From contig NZ_CP144375.1 in the NCBI RefSeq assembly GCF_043575855.1, positions 8,742,001-8,806,000 of the forward strand: 64,000 nucleotides of DNA, read 5' to 3'. The notes beneath the pieces were generated by a model. It worked only from the letters and a program-made list of their open reading frames with translations, searched no databases and was not told where the DNA came from. How positions within the stretch are numbered: position 1 is the first letter of the stretch; every line of letters starts with the position of its first letter. Origin of the DNA: Kutzneria buriramensis (GTDB lineage Bacteria > Actinomycetota > Actinomycetes > Mycobacteriales > Pseudonocardiaceae). Shown here one piece after another: positions 48,432 through 56,320 of the stretch. Position numbers and translations under genes: made by a program.

Positions 48432-48848
48432 GTGAAGTTTCTGGGTGTCGCGGCCGTGGCGGCCGCGCTGACCGTTGCCGGTCTGGGTTCGGGTGTGGCG
48501 CAGGCGGAGTCGGCGCCGGGTTGTTCGAGCACGGTGCAGATCGGTTCGACGGCGTACATCACCTACGGCGGTGAGACGATCGCGTCGGTGAAGCAGTTCA
48601 AGGGGTGCAACAAGAACTGGGCCTACACGTACGTGTGGGACCAGTTCCGGTCCAAGCACTCGGACTACGTGATCGCCAGCTACATCGACGGCGGTAGCGA
48701 CCCGCTCGGATACACCGTCAGCGCCAAGGGCGCGCGGGAGAACTGGTCCTACGGCACCAACACGCTGAGCATCTGCACCCGGGCCGACGGCTGGGTGTGG
48801 AGCCAGGACACGGACTACGGCGCGGCGCAGACCGGCCAGCGCTGCTGA
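48432..48848 (+). CDS. Small secreted four-cysteine protein, array copy 6
   Basis: 138 residues from GTG 48432 with AAAGGAGAGTT upstream. Signal peptide FLGVAAVAAALTVAGLGSGV, core APGCSSTVQIGSTAYITYGG, IASVKQFKGCNKNWAYTYVW and YGTNTLSICTRADG, last residue Cys (TGQRC). It is the last member of the array, followed at 48860 by a strong terminator. Like the others it has four Cys in fixed positions, no transmembrane helix after the signal peptide and no lipobox, so it is released or wall-associated. Confidence 0.82.
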   Translation: MKFLGVAAVAAALTVAGLGSGVAQAESAPGCSSTVQIGSTAYITYGGETIASVKQFKGCNKNWAYTYVWDQFRSKHSDYVIASYIDGGSDPLGYTVSAKGARENWSYGTNTLSICTRADGWVWSQDTDYGAAQTGQRC

Positions 48849-48859
48849 CGGAGTCGACG

Positions 48860-48892
48860 AAGAACCCCCGGACCGAAGGTCCGGGGGTTCTT
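48860..48892 (+). terminator. Rho-independent-like terminator ending the secreted array
   Basis: AAGAACCCCCGGACC (48860-48874), loop GAA, and the perfect complement GGTCCGGGGGTTCTT (48878-48892) followed by GT. A 15-bp stem with a 3-base loop, 11 bp after the stop of copy 6. It can also serve the convergent CGNR gene that ends at 48894. Confidence 0.88.
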
Positions 48893-48893
48893 G

Positions 48894-49418
48894 TCATGCC
48901 TGGGCGTGGCGTTCGCGGTGGCGGGCCTGCCGGGCGCGGTTGGCGCACGTCCTGGTGTCGCAGAACTTCCGGCGGTCGTCGCCGTGCGCGAAGAACAGCA
49001 CGCAGTCGTGGTTGGCGCAGCCGCGCAGGTTGTTGCCGGCGACGACCTCGATCGCGGAGCGGGCGATGACGGCCAGGGCGCCGCCGGTCCAGGCGACTCC
49101 CGGTCCGTCCGAAGTGGACGTCAGAACGGCTTCGCAGTCCCGCGCCGCGCTGTTGATGGTGTCTACGGCCGGCGGAGACGCGGGGCTGGCGTCGACCGCG
49201 GAACGGAAGATCTCGCGGACGGCGTCGCGGAGGGTGCGCAGGGCTTCGCCCGGCACGGGGTCGAGGTCGGGGTGCAGGTCCAGCCAGGCGGTGACGGCGT
49301 CGTCGTCGGCGAGCAGGTCGACGTCCCGGCCCCGCAGGCGGATGGCGGTATTGGCCAGGTCGACCGCCAGGGGCTCGCCGAGCAGCGGAAAAGTCGTCAC
49401 GAACTGATAGTAACGCAT
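48894..49418 (-). CDS. CGNR zinc-finger regulator (ABATE domain)
   Basis: 174 residues from ATG 49418; GTG 49400 (giving 168 residues, VTTFPLLGEPLAVDLANT) is also likely because the first operator copy covers the ATG. The N-terminal ABATE-type domain (LAVDLANTAIRLRG) is followed by the C-terminal CGNR zinc finger: CANHDCVLFF, RRKFCDTRTCANRARQARHR. Such proteins are predicted stress-responsive transcription regulators. It is divergent from the alpha/beta hydrolase gene, with two copies of GTAACG-N7-CGTTAC between and over the starts, so it probably represses both. Zinc is bound by the Cys-x4-Cys and Cys-x4-Cys pairs. Confidence 0.85.
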   Translation of the reverse strand: MRYYQFVTTFPLLGEPLAVDLANTAIRLRGRDVDLLADDDAVTAWLDLHPDLDPVPGEALRTLRDAVREIFRSAVDASPASPPAVDTINSAARDCEAVLTSTSDGPGVAWTGGALAVIARSAIEVVAGNNLRGCANHDCVLFFAHGDDRRKFCDTRTCANRARQARHRERHAQA

Positions 49419-49428
49419 CCGGCGTTAC
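49410..49428. promoter_or_regulatory. Operator copy 1 (GTAACG-N7-CGTTAC)
   Basis: GTAACG (49410-49415), seven bases, CGTTAC (49423-49428). It spans the first possible start codon (ATG 49418) of the CGNR gene and matches copy 2 in arms and spacing, centres 38 bp apart. Confidence 0.75.
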
Positions 49429-49447
49429 GTGTGCTACGGTCTGTCGA

Positions 49448-49466
49448 GTAACGTACTGGGCGTTAC
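49448..49466. promoter_or_regulatory. Operator copy 2 (GTAACG-N7-CGTTAC)
   Basis: GTAACG (49448-49453), seven bases, CGTTAC (49461-49466), extended by A and T to AGTAACG...CGTTACT. It lies 19 bp upstream of the alpha/beta hydrolase start, just before its GAGGAGG ribosome binding site, suitable for repression of that gene. Confidence 0.75.
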
Positions 49467-49484
49467 TTTGAGGAGGCTGGGATC

Positions 49485-50342
49485 GTGATCCGGTACCGCA
49501 GGGTGACGGTGGACGGGGTGTCGGTGTTCTACCGGGAGGCGGGCGACCCGTCGAAGCCGACGTTGTTGCTGCTGCACGGCTTTCCCACGTCGTCGGTGAT
49601 GTTCCGGGACCTGATCCCGCTGCTGGCCGACGACTTCCACCTGGTCGCGCCCGATCTGCCGGGGTTCGGTCGCAGCGACATGCCGTCGGTGGGGGAGTTC
49701 ACGTACACCTTCGACCGGCTCGCCGAAGTTGTGGATGCGTTCGTGGCGCGGCTGGAACTTGGCACGTTCGGGATCTACGTGCAGGACTACGGGTCGCCGG
49801 TGGGGTTCCGGCTGGCGCTCAAGCGGCCGGACCAGGTGCGGGCGATCGTGACGCAGAACGGGAACGCCTACGAGGAGGGCCTGGTGCCGGAGTTCTGGGC
49901 GCCGGTGCGGGCGTTCTGGGCGGACTGGAATCCGGAGACGGAGGCGGGGGCCGCGGCGGCGCTGGAGCCCGAGGCGATTCGCTGGCAGTACCTGCACGGT
50001 GAGGTGGACCCCGAGTTGGTCAGCCCCGATGCGATCGCCTTGGACAACGCGCTGCTGGCGCGGCCGGGGGCGCGGGAGGTGCAGCTTCGGTTGTTCCACG
50101 ACTACCGGACGAATCCGCCGATGTACCCGGAGTGGCAGGCGTTTCTCCGTGAGCGGCAGCCAGGGGTGTTGGCGGTATGGGGCGGGAACGACCAGATCTT
50201 CGGGGCCGACGGTGCTCGTGCCTTCGCCAAGGACGTGCCGGACGTGGAGATCCACATCCTGGACGCGGGCCACTTCGCGCTGGAAACGCAGGCGGAAGTG
50301 GTGGCGGAGTTGATCCGGCAGTTCCTGCCGAAGCACTTGTGA
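49485..50342 (+). CDS. Alpha/beta hydrolase, dehalogenase/epoxide-hydrolase-like
   Basis: 285-residue alpha/beta hydrolase. The oxyanion motif is HGFPTSS (31-37), the nucleophile is Asp101 in VQDYGSPVG, the acid is near Asp236 (WGGNDQIFG) and the base is His263 (DAGHFALE). An Asp nucleophile in a QDYG context points to haloalkane dehalogenase or epoxide hydrolase chemistry, not esterase. It would act on a small xenobiotic in the cytoplasm. ATG is replaced by an ATC-flanked GTG-ATC context; the start used here is ATG-equivalent at 49485 following GAGGAGG. It is divergent from the CGNR regulator and shares its operators. Confidence 0.85.
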   Translation: MIRYRRVTVDGVSVFYREAGDPSKPTLLLLHGFPTSSVMFRDLIPLLADDFHLVAPDLPGFGRSDMPSVGEFTYTFDRLAEVVDAFVARLELGTFGIYVQDYGSPVGFRLALKRPDQVRAIVTQNGNAYEEGLVPEFWAPVRAFWADWNPETEAGAAAALEPEAIRWQYLHGEVDPELVSPDAIALDNALLARPGAREVQLRLFHDYRTNPPMYPEWQAFLRERQPGVLAVWGGNDQIFGADGARAFAKDVPDVEIHILDAGHFALETQAEVVAELIRQFLPKHL

Positions 50343-50402
50343 GCCGGACGGTCGTATCAGATTCACCTGGCCCCGCAGCGGGCGCGGGGCCAGGATCGAG
50401 GC

Positions 50403-51680
50403 ATGACCGACGACGGCGTGAAGACGGGGCTGCGCGACCACCTGCTGATGCACTTCGGCCAGCACGCGAAGCTGCGTGACGGGGAATATCCGCTGGTCAT
50501 CGCCCGTGGCGAGGGCGTCCACGTGATCGACACGGACGGCCGCCGGTACCTGGACGCCCTGTCCTGCCTGTTCTGCGCCCAGCTCGGCTACTCCTACGGC
50601 GAGGAGTTCGCCGAGGCGGCGACCGCCCAGCTGACGCGGTTGCCGTTCAACACGAACTGGAACACGGCGCATCCGCCGGCGATCGAGCTGGCGGAGCGGC
50701 TCGCGGACCTCGCGCCGGTGGGGATCAACCGGGCCTTCTTCACGTCCGGCGGTTCCGAGGCGGTCGAGTCGGCGTGGAAGATCGCCCGCCAGTACCACGT
50801 GGCCAACGGCCAGTCGGAGCGGGTGAAAGCGGTCGCCCGGCGCACGGCGTATCACGGTCAGACGCTGGGCGCCCTCGCCCTGACGGGCATTCCGGCACTG
50901 AAGGAGCCGTTCGGGCCGCCGGCGATCGACGTGGTCCGGGCGCCCAACACCGGCGAGCCCGACGCCCTCGCGCAGACCGAGGCGGCGATCATCGCCGCCG
51001 GCCCGGAGACGATCGGCATGCTGATCGCGGAGCCGGTGCAGAACGCGGGAGGCTGCTTCGTGCCGCCGGCGGGCTACTGGACCGGCCTGCGCGAGCTCGC
51101 CGACCGGTACGGATTCCTGCTGGTCGCGGACGAGGTGATCACCGGATTCGGCCGGATCGGCGAGTACTTCGCGGTGCCGGAGGTGGTGCCGGACATGATC
51201 ACCATCGCCAAGGGGCTGACCTCGGCGTACGCCCCGATGGGGGCGGTGCTGGTCGGCGACCGGGTCGCCGAGCCGTTCTACCGGCCCGGGCAGGCGCTCT
51301 CGCACGGCCTCACCTTCGGCGGCCACCCGCTGGCGGCCGCGATCGCCCTGCGCAACCTGGACATCTTCGAACGGGACAAGATCCTCGACGGGGTGCGGGA
51401 GCTCGCCCCGCACCTCAGCAGCCGCATGCACGAGCTCGAAGCCCTCGACGTGGTGAAGGAGGTCCGCGGCGACGGCTTCTTCTACGCCGCCGAGCTGGAC
51501 GTCGACGACCTGAACCCGATCAGGGCGGGGCTGCTCCGGGCGGGGCTGATCGCCCGGGCGGACGACCGCGGCGCGGCGGTGGTGCAGATCGCGCCGCCGC
51601 TGGTGTGCGAGCGGGAGCACCTGGACGAGATCGTGGACAAGATCGGCGGCGTTCTGGGGGAATCTCTACAGAAACATTGA
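50403..51680 (+). CDS. Class III aminotransferase (omega-aminotransferase-like)
   Basis: 425-residue PLP enzyme. GGSEAVESAWKIARQYH carries the phosphate site, FLLVADEVITGFGR the Asp243 that contacts the pyridine N, and ITIAKGLTSAYAP the Schiff-base Lys270. The family contains beta-alanine:pyruvate and other omega-transaminases. It ends 54 bp before boxC, with a promoter-like element in the gap, so it is probably outside the box operon. The amino donor or acceptor is unknown. Confidence 0.88.
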   Translation: MTDDGVKTGLRDHLLMHFGQHAKLRDGEYPLVIARGEGVHVIDTDGRRYLDALSCLFCAQLGYSYGEEFAEAATAQLTRLPFNTNWNTAHPPAIELAERLADLAPVGINRAFFTSGGSEAVESAWKIARQYHVANGQSERVKAVARRTAYHGQTLGALALTGIPALKEPFGPPAIDVVRAPNTGEPDALAQTEAAIIAAGPETIGMLIAEPVQNAGGCFVPPAGYWTGLRELADRYGFLLVADEVITGFGRIGEYFAVPEVVPDMITIAKGLTSAYAPMGAVLVGDRVAEPFYRPGQALSHGLTFGGHPLAAAIALRNLDIFERDKILDGVRELAPHLSSRMHELEALDVVKEVRGDGFFYAAELDVDDLNPIRAGLLRAGLIARADDRGAAVVQIAPPLVCEREHLDEIVDKIGGVLGESLQKH

Positions 51681-51704
51681 CGTGACGGTGTCAAGTTGTA
51701 GAAA
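51677..51704 (+). promoter_or_regulatory. Putative promoter and palindrome upstream of boxC
   Basis: TTGACG (51677-51682), 16-bp spacer, TAGAAA (51699-51704), about 30 bp before GTG 51735. The -35 lies in an inverted repeat TTGAC (51677-51681) and GTCAA (51690-51694), which could be bound by the PaaX regulator encoded at the far end of the cluster. Confidence 0.45.
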
Positions 51705-51734
51705 ATAGAGTCCTCACCGACGAGGAGGCGGGCC

Positions 51735-53339
51735 GTGCAGGTTTCCTTCGACGCGCACCCGGACGGCTACCGGCACTGGCGCCTGCGGGTCGAGGGGGAG
51801 CTGGCCTGGCTGGTGCTGGACGTGGACGAGACGGCCGGCATCGCGCCCGGCTACGAGCTCAAGCTGAACTCCTACGACCTCGGCGTGGACATCGAGCTCT
51901 ACGACGCCACCCAGCGCCTGCGGTTCGAGCACCCGCGGGTCCGCACGGTGATCGTCACCTCGGGCAAGGACCGGGTGTTCTGCGCGGGCGCCAACATCCG
52001 CATGCTCGCGGCGTCCAGCCACGAGTGGAAGGTCAACTTCTGCAAGTTCACCAACGAGACCCGCAACGGCATGGAGGACGCCACCGAGCACTCCGGCCAG
52101 ACCTACCTGGCCGCGGTCAACGGGTCCTGCGCCGGCGGCGGCTACGAGCTGGCGCTGGCCTGCGACCACATCGTGCTGGTGGACGACAACTCCTCGGCGG
52201 TGTCGCTGCCGGAGGTGCCGCTGCTGGGCGTGCTGCCCGGCACCGGCGGCCTGACCCGGCTGGTGGACAAGCGCCGGGTGCGCAAGGACCGCGCGGACGT
52301 CTTCGCCACCCGCAGCGACGGCATGCGCGGCAAGGCGGCCGTCCAATGGGGACTGGTCGACGAAGTCGTGCCGCCGCGCCGTTTCGACGAGGTGGTCCGC
52401 GAGCGGGCGGTCGAGGCGGCGGCGAACTCGAGCCGGCCGAAGGACGCCGAAGGCGTCGAGCTCACGCCGCTGCAACGTGAAATCACCGAGGGCGGCCTCC
52501 GCTACCGTTACGTGGAGGCGCGTTACGACCGGGACCTGAGCCTGGTCGGGATCACCGTCACGGCCGAGGACGACGACGACTGGCCGCTGACCGTCACCCG
52601 CGAGCTCGACGACCTGATCCTTCGGCTGCGCACCAACGAGACCGAGCTCGGCACCTGGGTGCTCACCACCGCCGGCGACCCGGATGCGGTTGTCCACCAG
52701 GAGAACAAGCTCCTCAACGACGACTCCTGGCTGGGCAACGAGATCCGGCACTACTACAAGCGCGTCCTCAAGCGCCTCGACGTCACCAGCCGCAGTCTGA
52801 TCGCGCTGATCGAACCCGGCTCCTGCTTCGTCGGCATGCTGCTGGAACTGGCCTTCGCCTGCGACCGTCAGTACATATTGGACGGACCGCCGATCGACGA
52901 CGAGGACAGCGACGAGCGGGCGTCGATCCAGCTGACACCGGCCAACTTCGGGCCGTTCCCGATGGGCAACGGCCTGACCCGGCTGCAGTCCCGCTTCTAC
53001 GGCGAGGACGTCACCCGACTGTCCGAACTGGACAAACCCGTGGACGCGGTCGGGGCGGCCGACCTGGGCCTGGTCACCGAGGCGTTCGACGACATCGACT
53101 GGCCCGACGAGATCCGCATCGTGCTGGAGGGTCGCGCCTCCCTCAGCCCGGACGCGCTGACCGGCATGGAGGCCAACCACCGGTTCGTCGGCCCGGAAAC
53201 CCTCGAGACCAAGATCTTCGCCCGGCTCACCGCCTGGCAGAACTGGATCTTCAACCGGCCCAACGCCGCGGGCCCCGACGGGGCCCTGCGACGGTACGGC
53301 ACCGGCCAGAAGGCGGTCTTCGACCGGAAGCGAGTGTGA
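51735..53339 (+). CDS. boxC: 2,3-epoxybenzoyl-CoA dihydrolase BoxC
   Basis: 534-residue enzyme of the crotonase superfamily, the length typical for BoxC. Two crotonase-like halves are visible: IVTSGKDRVFCAGANIRMLA with AAVNGSCAGGGYELALACDH in the first and IEPGSCFVGMLLELAFACDR in the second. It hydrolyses and opens 2,3-epoxybenzoyl-CoA to 3,4-dehydroadipyl-CoA semialdehyde and formate. GTG 51735 follows GAGGAGGCGG. It is directly followed by boxB with overlapping stop and start (GTGA). Confidence 0.93.
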   Translation: MQVSFDAHPDGYRHWRLRVEGELAWLVLDVDETAGIAPGYELKLNSYDLGVDIELYDATQRLRFEHPRVRTVIVTSGKDRVFCAGANIRMLAASSHEWKVNFCKFTNETRNGMEDATEHSGQTYLAAVNGSCAGGGYELALACDHIVLVDDNSSAVSLPEVPLLGVLPGTGGLTRLVDKRRVRKDRADVFATRSDGMRGKAAVQWGLVDEVVPPRRFDEVVRERAVEAAANSSRPKDAEGVELTPLQREITEGGLRYRYVEARYDRDLSLVGITVTAEDDDDWPLTVTRELDDLILRLRTNETELGTWVLTTAGDPDAVVHQENKLLNDDSWLGNEIRHYYKRVLKRLDVTSRSLIALIEPGSCFVGMLLELAFACDRQYILDGPPIDDEDSDERASIQLTPANFGPFPMGNGLTRLQSRFYGEDVTRLSELDKPVDAVGAADLGLVTEAFDDIDWPDEIRIVLEGRASLSPDALTGMEANHRFVGPETLETKIFARLTAWQNWIFNRPNAAGPDGALRRYGTGQKAVFDRKRV

Positions 53340-54766
53340 GCAGGATGTCCAGCGGCATCAACTATGACGAGAAGATCCCCAACAACGTCGACCTGTCCTC
53401 GGACCGGCGGCTGCAACGCGCCCTGGAGGGCTGGCAGCCGCGGTTCATGAACTGGTGGTCGGAGATGGGGCCGACGCTGGAGACCCACGACGTCTACCTG
53501 CGCACCGCGGTCAGCGTCGGCCGGGCCGGCTGGGCGCACTTCGACCACGTCAAGCTGGACGAGTACCGGTGGGGCATCTTCCTGGCCGAACGCGAGCAGG
53601 AGCGGACCATCGGCTTCGGCGAGCACCGCGGCGAGGCGGTGTGGCAGCAGGTCCCCGGCGAGTACCGCGCCGACCTCCAGCGGCTCATCGTCATCCAGGG
53701 CGACACCGAGCCGGCCTCCGTCGAGCAGCAGCGCCACCTCGGGCTGACCGCGCCCAGCCTCTACGACCTGCGCAACCTGTTCCAGGTCAACGTCGAAGAG
53801 GGCCGGCACCTGTGGGCGATGGTGTACCTGCTGCACGCCTACTTCGGCCGCGAGGGCCGCGAGCAGGCCGAGGACCTGCTGCTGCGCAACTCCGGCAGCC
53901 CCGACTCGCCGCGCATCCTCGGCGCGTTCAACGAGGAGACCGCCGACTGGCTGGCGTTCTACATGTTCACTTACTTCACCGACCGGGACGGCAAGTACCA
54001 GCTCGGCACGTTGAAGGAGAGCGCCTTCGACCCGCTGTCGCGGACCTGCGAGTTCATGCTCAAGGAGGAGGCGCACCACATGTTCGTCGGCACCACCGGT
54101 GTCGACCGGGTGGTGGCCCGCAGCGCCGAGCTGATCCGCGAGCACGACACGTTCGAGATCGCGCCGCACGGCGGCATCCCGCTGGAGATCATCCAGAAGT
54201 ACATCAACTTCCACTACAGCGTGTCGCTGGACCTGTTCGGCAGCGAGACGTCCACCAACGCGGCCAACTACTACACCGCCGGGCTGAAGGGCCGCTGGCA
54301 GGAGGGCCGGCGCAAGGACGACCACAGGCTGACCGAGACCGGCTCGCTGCTGGAGGCGCCGCGGGCGGACGGCACGTGGGGCGGCGAGGAGCTGTCCACG
54401 ATCCTGATGCTGAACCTGGACCTGCGCAACGAGTACATCGCCGACTGCGAGCACGGGGTCACGCGGTGGAACCGGATCCTGGCCGAGGCCGGCATCGAGC
54501 GCCGGCTGGCGCTGCCGCACCCCGGATTCAACCGGCACGTCGGCGTGAACTCGGCCTTCCACATCTCGCCGGGCGGGGAGATCCTGGACGCGGCAACGTG
54601 GGAGAAGTCCCGGGACCGGTGGCTGCCGACCAGCCAGGACCTCGCCTTCGTGCAGTCGCTGATGCGTCCGGTCTACGAACGAGGCAAGATCGCATCCTGG
54701 GTCGCGCCGCCGACCAACGGCATCAACGGCAAGCCGTTCGAGTACGAGTACGTCCATCTGGCCTGA
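53336..54766 (+). CDS. boxB: Benzoyl-CoA 2,3-epoxidase BoxB
   Basis: 476-residue di-iron epoxidase. The iron ligands are in VNVEEGRHLWAM (Glu, His) and MLKEEAHHMFVG (Glu, His), with a further Glu in FNEETADW. It epoxidises benzoyl-CoA using O2 and electrons from the reductase BoxA. GTG 53336 overlaps the boxC stop; ATG 53345 is the alternative. BoxA is not encoded in the window, so another ferredoxin reductase must supply electrons. The next gene is the ligase, 9 bp on. Confidence 0.93.
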   Translation: MSRMSSGINYDEKIPNNVDLSSDRRLQRALEGWQPRFMNWWSEMGPTLETHDVYLRTAVSVGRAGWAHFDHVKLDEYRWGIFLAEREQERTIGFGEHRGEAVWQQVPGEYRADLQRLIVIQGDTEPASVEQQRHLGLTAPSLYDLRNLFQVNVEEGRHLWAMVYLLHAYFGREGREQAEDLLLRNSGSPDSPRILGAFNEETADWLAFYMFTYFTDRDGKYQLGTLKESAFDPLSRTCEFMLKEEAHHMFVGTTGVDRVVARSAELIREHDTFEIAPHGGIPLEIIQKYINFHYSVSLDLFGSETSTNAANYYTAGLKGRWQEGRRKDDHRLTETGSLLEAPRADGTWGGEELSTILMLNLDLRNEYIADCEHGVTRWNRILAEAGIERRLALPHPGFNRHVGVNSAFHISPGGEILDAATWEKSRDRWLPTSQDLAFVQSLMRPVYERGKIASWVAPPTNGINGKPFEYEYVHLA

Positions 54767-54775
54767 GGAGCACCG

Positions 54776-56320
54776 ATGCCGGACCGGTTCAACGCCGCGG
54801 AGTACCTGGTCGACCGGCACGTCGAGTGCGGGCACACCGCGGTGGTCACCAGCCGGCGCACGCTGTCCTACGCCGAGCTGGCCGAGCAGGCGCACCGGGT
54901 CGCGGCCGGGTTGCGCGAGATCGGCGTCCGGCCCGAGGAGCGGGTCGTGTTCTGCATGGCCGACGACGTCGAGATGCTGTCCGGCGTGCTGGGCGCGATG
55001 TACCTGGGCGCGGTGCCGGTGCCGGTTTCCACCATGCTGACGCCCGTCGAGCTGGCGACGCTGCTGGTCGACTCGCGGTCGCGGGTGCTGCTGGCGTCGG
55101 TGGAGTTCGCGGCGGCCTGTCAGGCGGCGGTGGAGCTGGCGCCGGAGATCTCGTGCGTGGTCTTCGACGGAGCGGTGGAGTTCTTGCCACGTCAGGGCGT
55201 TGCCGTGCGCCAGTGGCACGATCTGGTGGACGCCGGTGCGTTGGAGACGCCGTATCAGACGTGGTCGGACTCGCCGGCGCTGTGGCTGTACACCTCCGGC
55301 ACCACAGGGCAGCCGAAGGCGGCGATGCACCGGCACGAGAGCATCCGCGCCGTCGGGACGTACTACGGAAACGGGGTGCTGGGGCTAGGTCCTGAGGATC
55401 ATTGCCTGTCGGTGTCGAAGCTGTTCTTCGCGTACGGGCTGGGCAACTCGTGCTTCATGCCACTGGCCGCCGGCGCCGTCGCGCTGCTGGAGCGGTCGCG
55501 TTCCACGCCGGAGCTGATCGCCTCCCGCGCCGCCGGCGACCAGGCGACGGTGCTGTTCGGCGTGCCGACGTTCTATGCCGCCACCTTGGCGAGTTCCGTC
55601 GCCGACGATGCGTTTTCCACCGTACGGCAAGGGGTTTCGGCCGGCGAGGCGCTGCCGGCGGTGCTGTTCAACCGGTTCCGCGAGCGGTTCGGCGTGGAGG
55701 TCCTGGACGGCATCGGCTCCACCGAGGCGTTGCACATCTTCCTGTCCAACCGGCCGGGGGAGGCCGTCGCGGGAACCTCCGGCGTACCCGTTCCGGGCTA
55801 CGAGGTGGAGATCCGCGACGAGGCGGGATCCCCTGCCGACACCGGGGATCTGTACGTTCATGGACCGTCGACAGCGACGGGCTACTGGTGCCGCAACGAC
55901 ATCACCCGCGACGTGTTCCAGGGCAGATGGCTGCGCACCGGCGACACCTACCAGCGCAACGCCGACGGCACGTACACGTATCTGGGGCGCAGCAACGACA
56001 TGCTCAAGGCCGGCGGCGTGTGGGTGTCGCCGTTCGAGGTGGAGAGCCGGCTGCTGGAGCACCCGGACGTGGAGGAGGTCGCCGTGGTGTCGGCGACCGA
56101 CGAGTCCGGGTTGCAGAAGCCGGTGGCGTGCGTGGTGCCGGCGGTGGGGCACAAGGTGGACGAGGACGCCCTGATCTCGTGGTGCCGGGACGGGCTCGCC
56201 TCGTACAAGCGGCCGCGGGCGGTGGTCGAGGTGGCGGAGATGCCGAAGACCGCCACCGGCAAGATCCGTCGAAACGTGCTGCGTGACATCGTCAAGGACG
56301 TACTGACCGATGATCGTTGA
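54776..56320 (+). CDS. Benzoate-CoA ligase
   Basis: 514-residue ANL-superfamily ligase. The P-loop TSGTTGQPKAAMHRHES, GIGSTEALHIFLSN at the aryl site, GRWLRTGDTYQRN and the C-terminal Lys in TATGKIRRN are clear. The GIGSTEALHI form is that of benzoate-CoA ligases (BadA, BclA). It makes benzoyl-CoA for the box pathway. ATG 54776 follows GAGGAGCACCG after the boxB stop. Its 3' end overlaps the amidohydrolase gene by 11 bp. A paralogue of different sequence lies at 6619-8232. Confidence 0.9.
   Translation: MPDRFNAAEYLVDRHVECGHTAVVTSRRTLSYAELAEQAHRVAAGLREIGVRPEERVVFCMADDVEMLSGVLGAMYLGAVPVPVSTMLTPVELATLLVDSRSRVLLASVEFAAACQAAVELAPEISCVVFDGAVEFLPRQGVAVRQWHDLVDAGALETPYQTWSDSPALWLYTSGTTGQPKAAMHRHESIRAVGTYYGNGVLGLGPEDHCLSVSKLFFAYGLGNSCFMPLAAGAVALLERSRSTPELIASRAAGDQATVLFGVPTFYAATLASSVADDAFSTVRQGVSAGEALPAVLFNRFRERFGVEVLDGIGSTEALHIFLSNRPGEAVAGTSGVPVPGYEVEIRDEAGSPADTGDLYVHGPSTATGYWCRNDITRDVFQGRWLRTGDTYQRNADGTYTYLGRSNDMLKAGGVWVSPFEVESRLLEHPDVEEVAVVSATDESGLQKPVACVVPAVGHKVDEDALISWCRDGLASYKRPRAVVEVAEMPKTATGKIRRNVLRDIVKDVLTDDR

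Noticed and set aside
42543..48892. Secondary-metabolite (lanthipeptide or other RiPP) cluster because of the SARP gene and small peptides
   Set aside because: The small proteins carry Sec signal peptides and folded four-cysteine cores of over 100 residues, and no modification enzyme or transporter genes are present.
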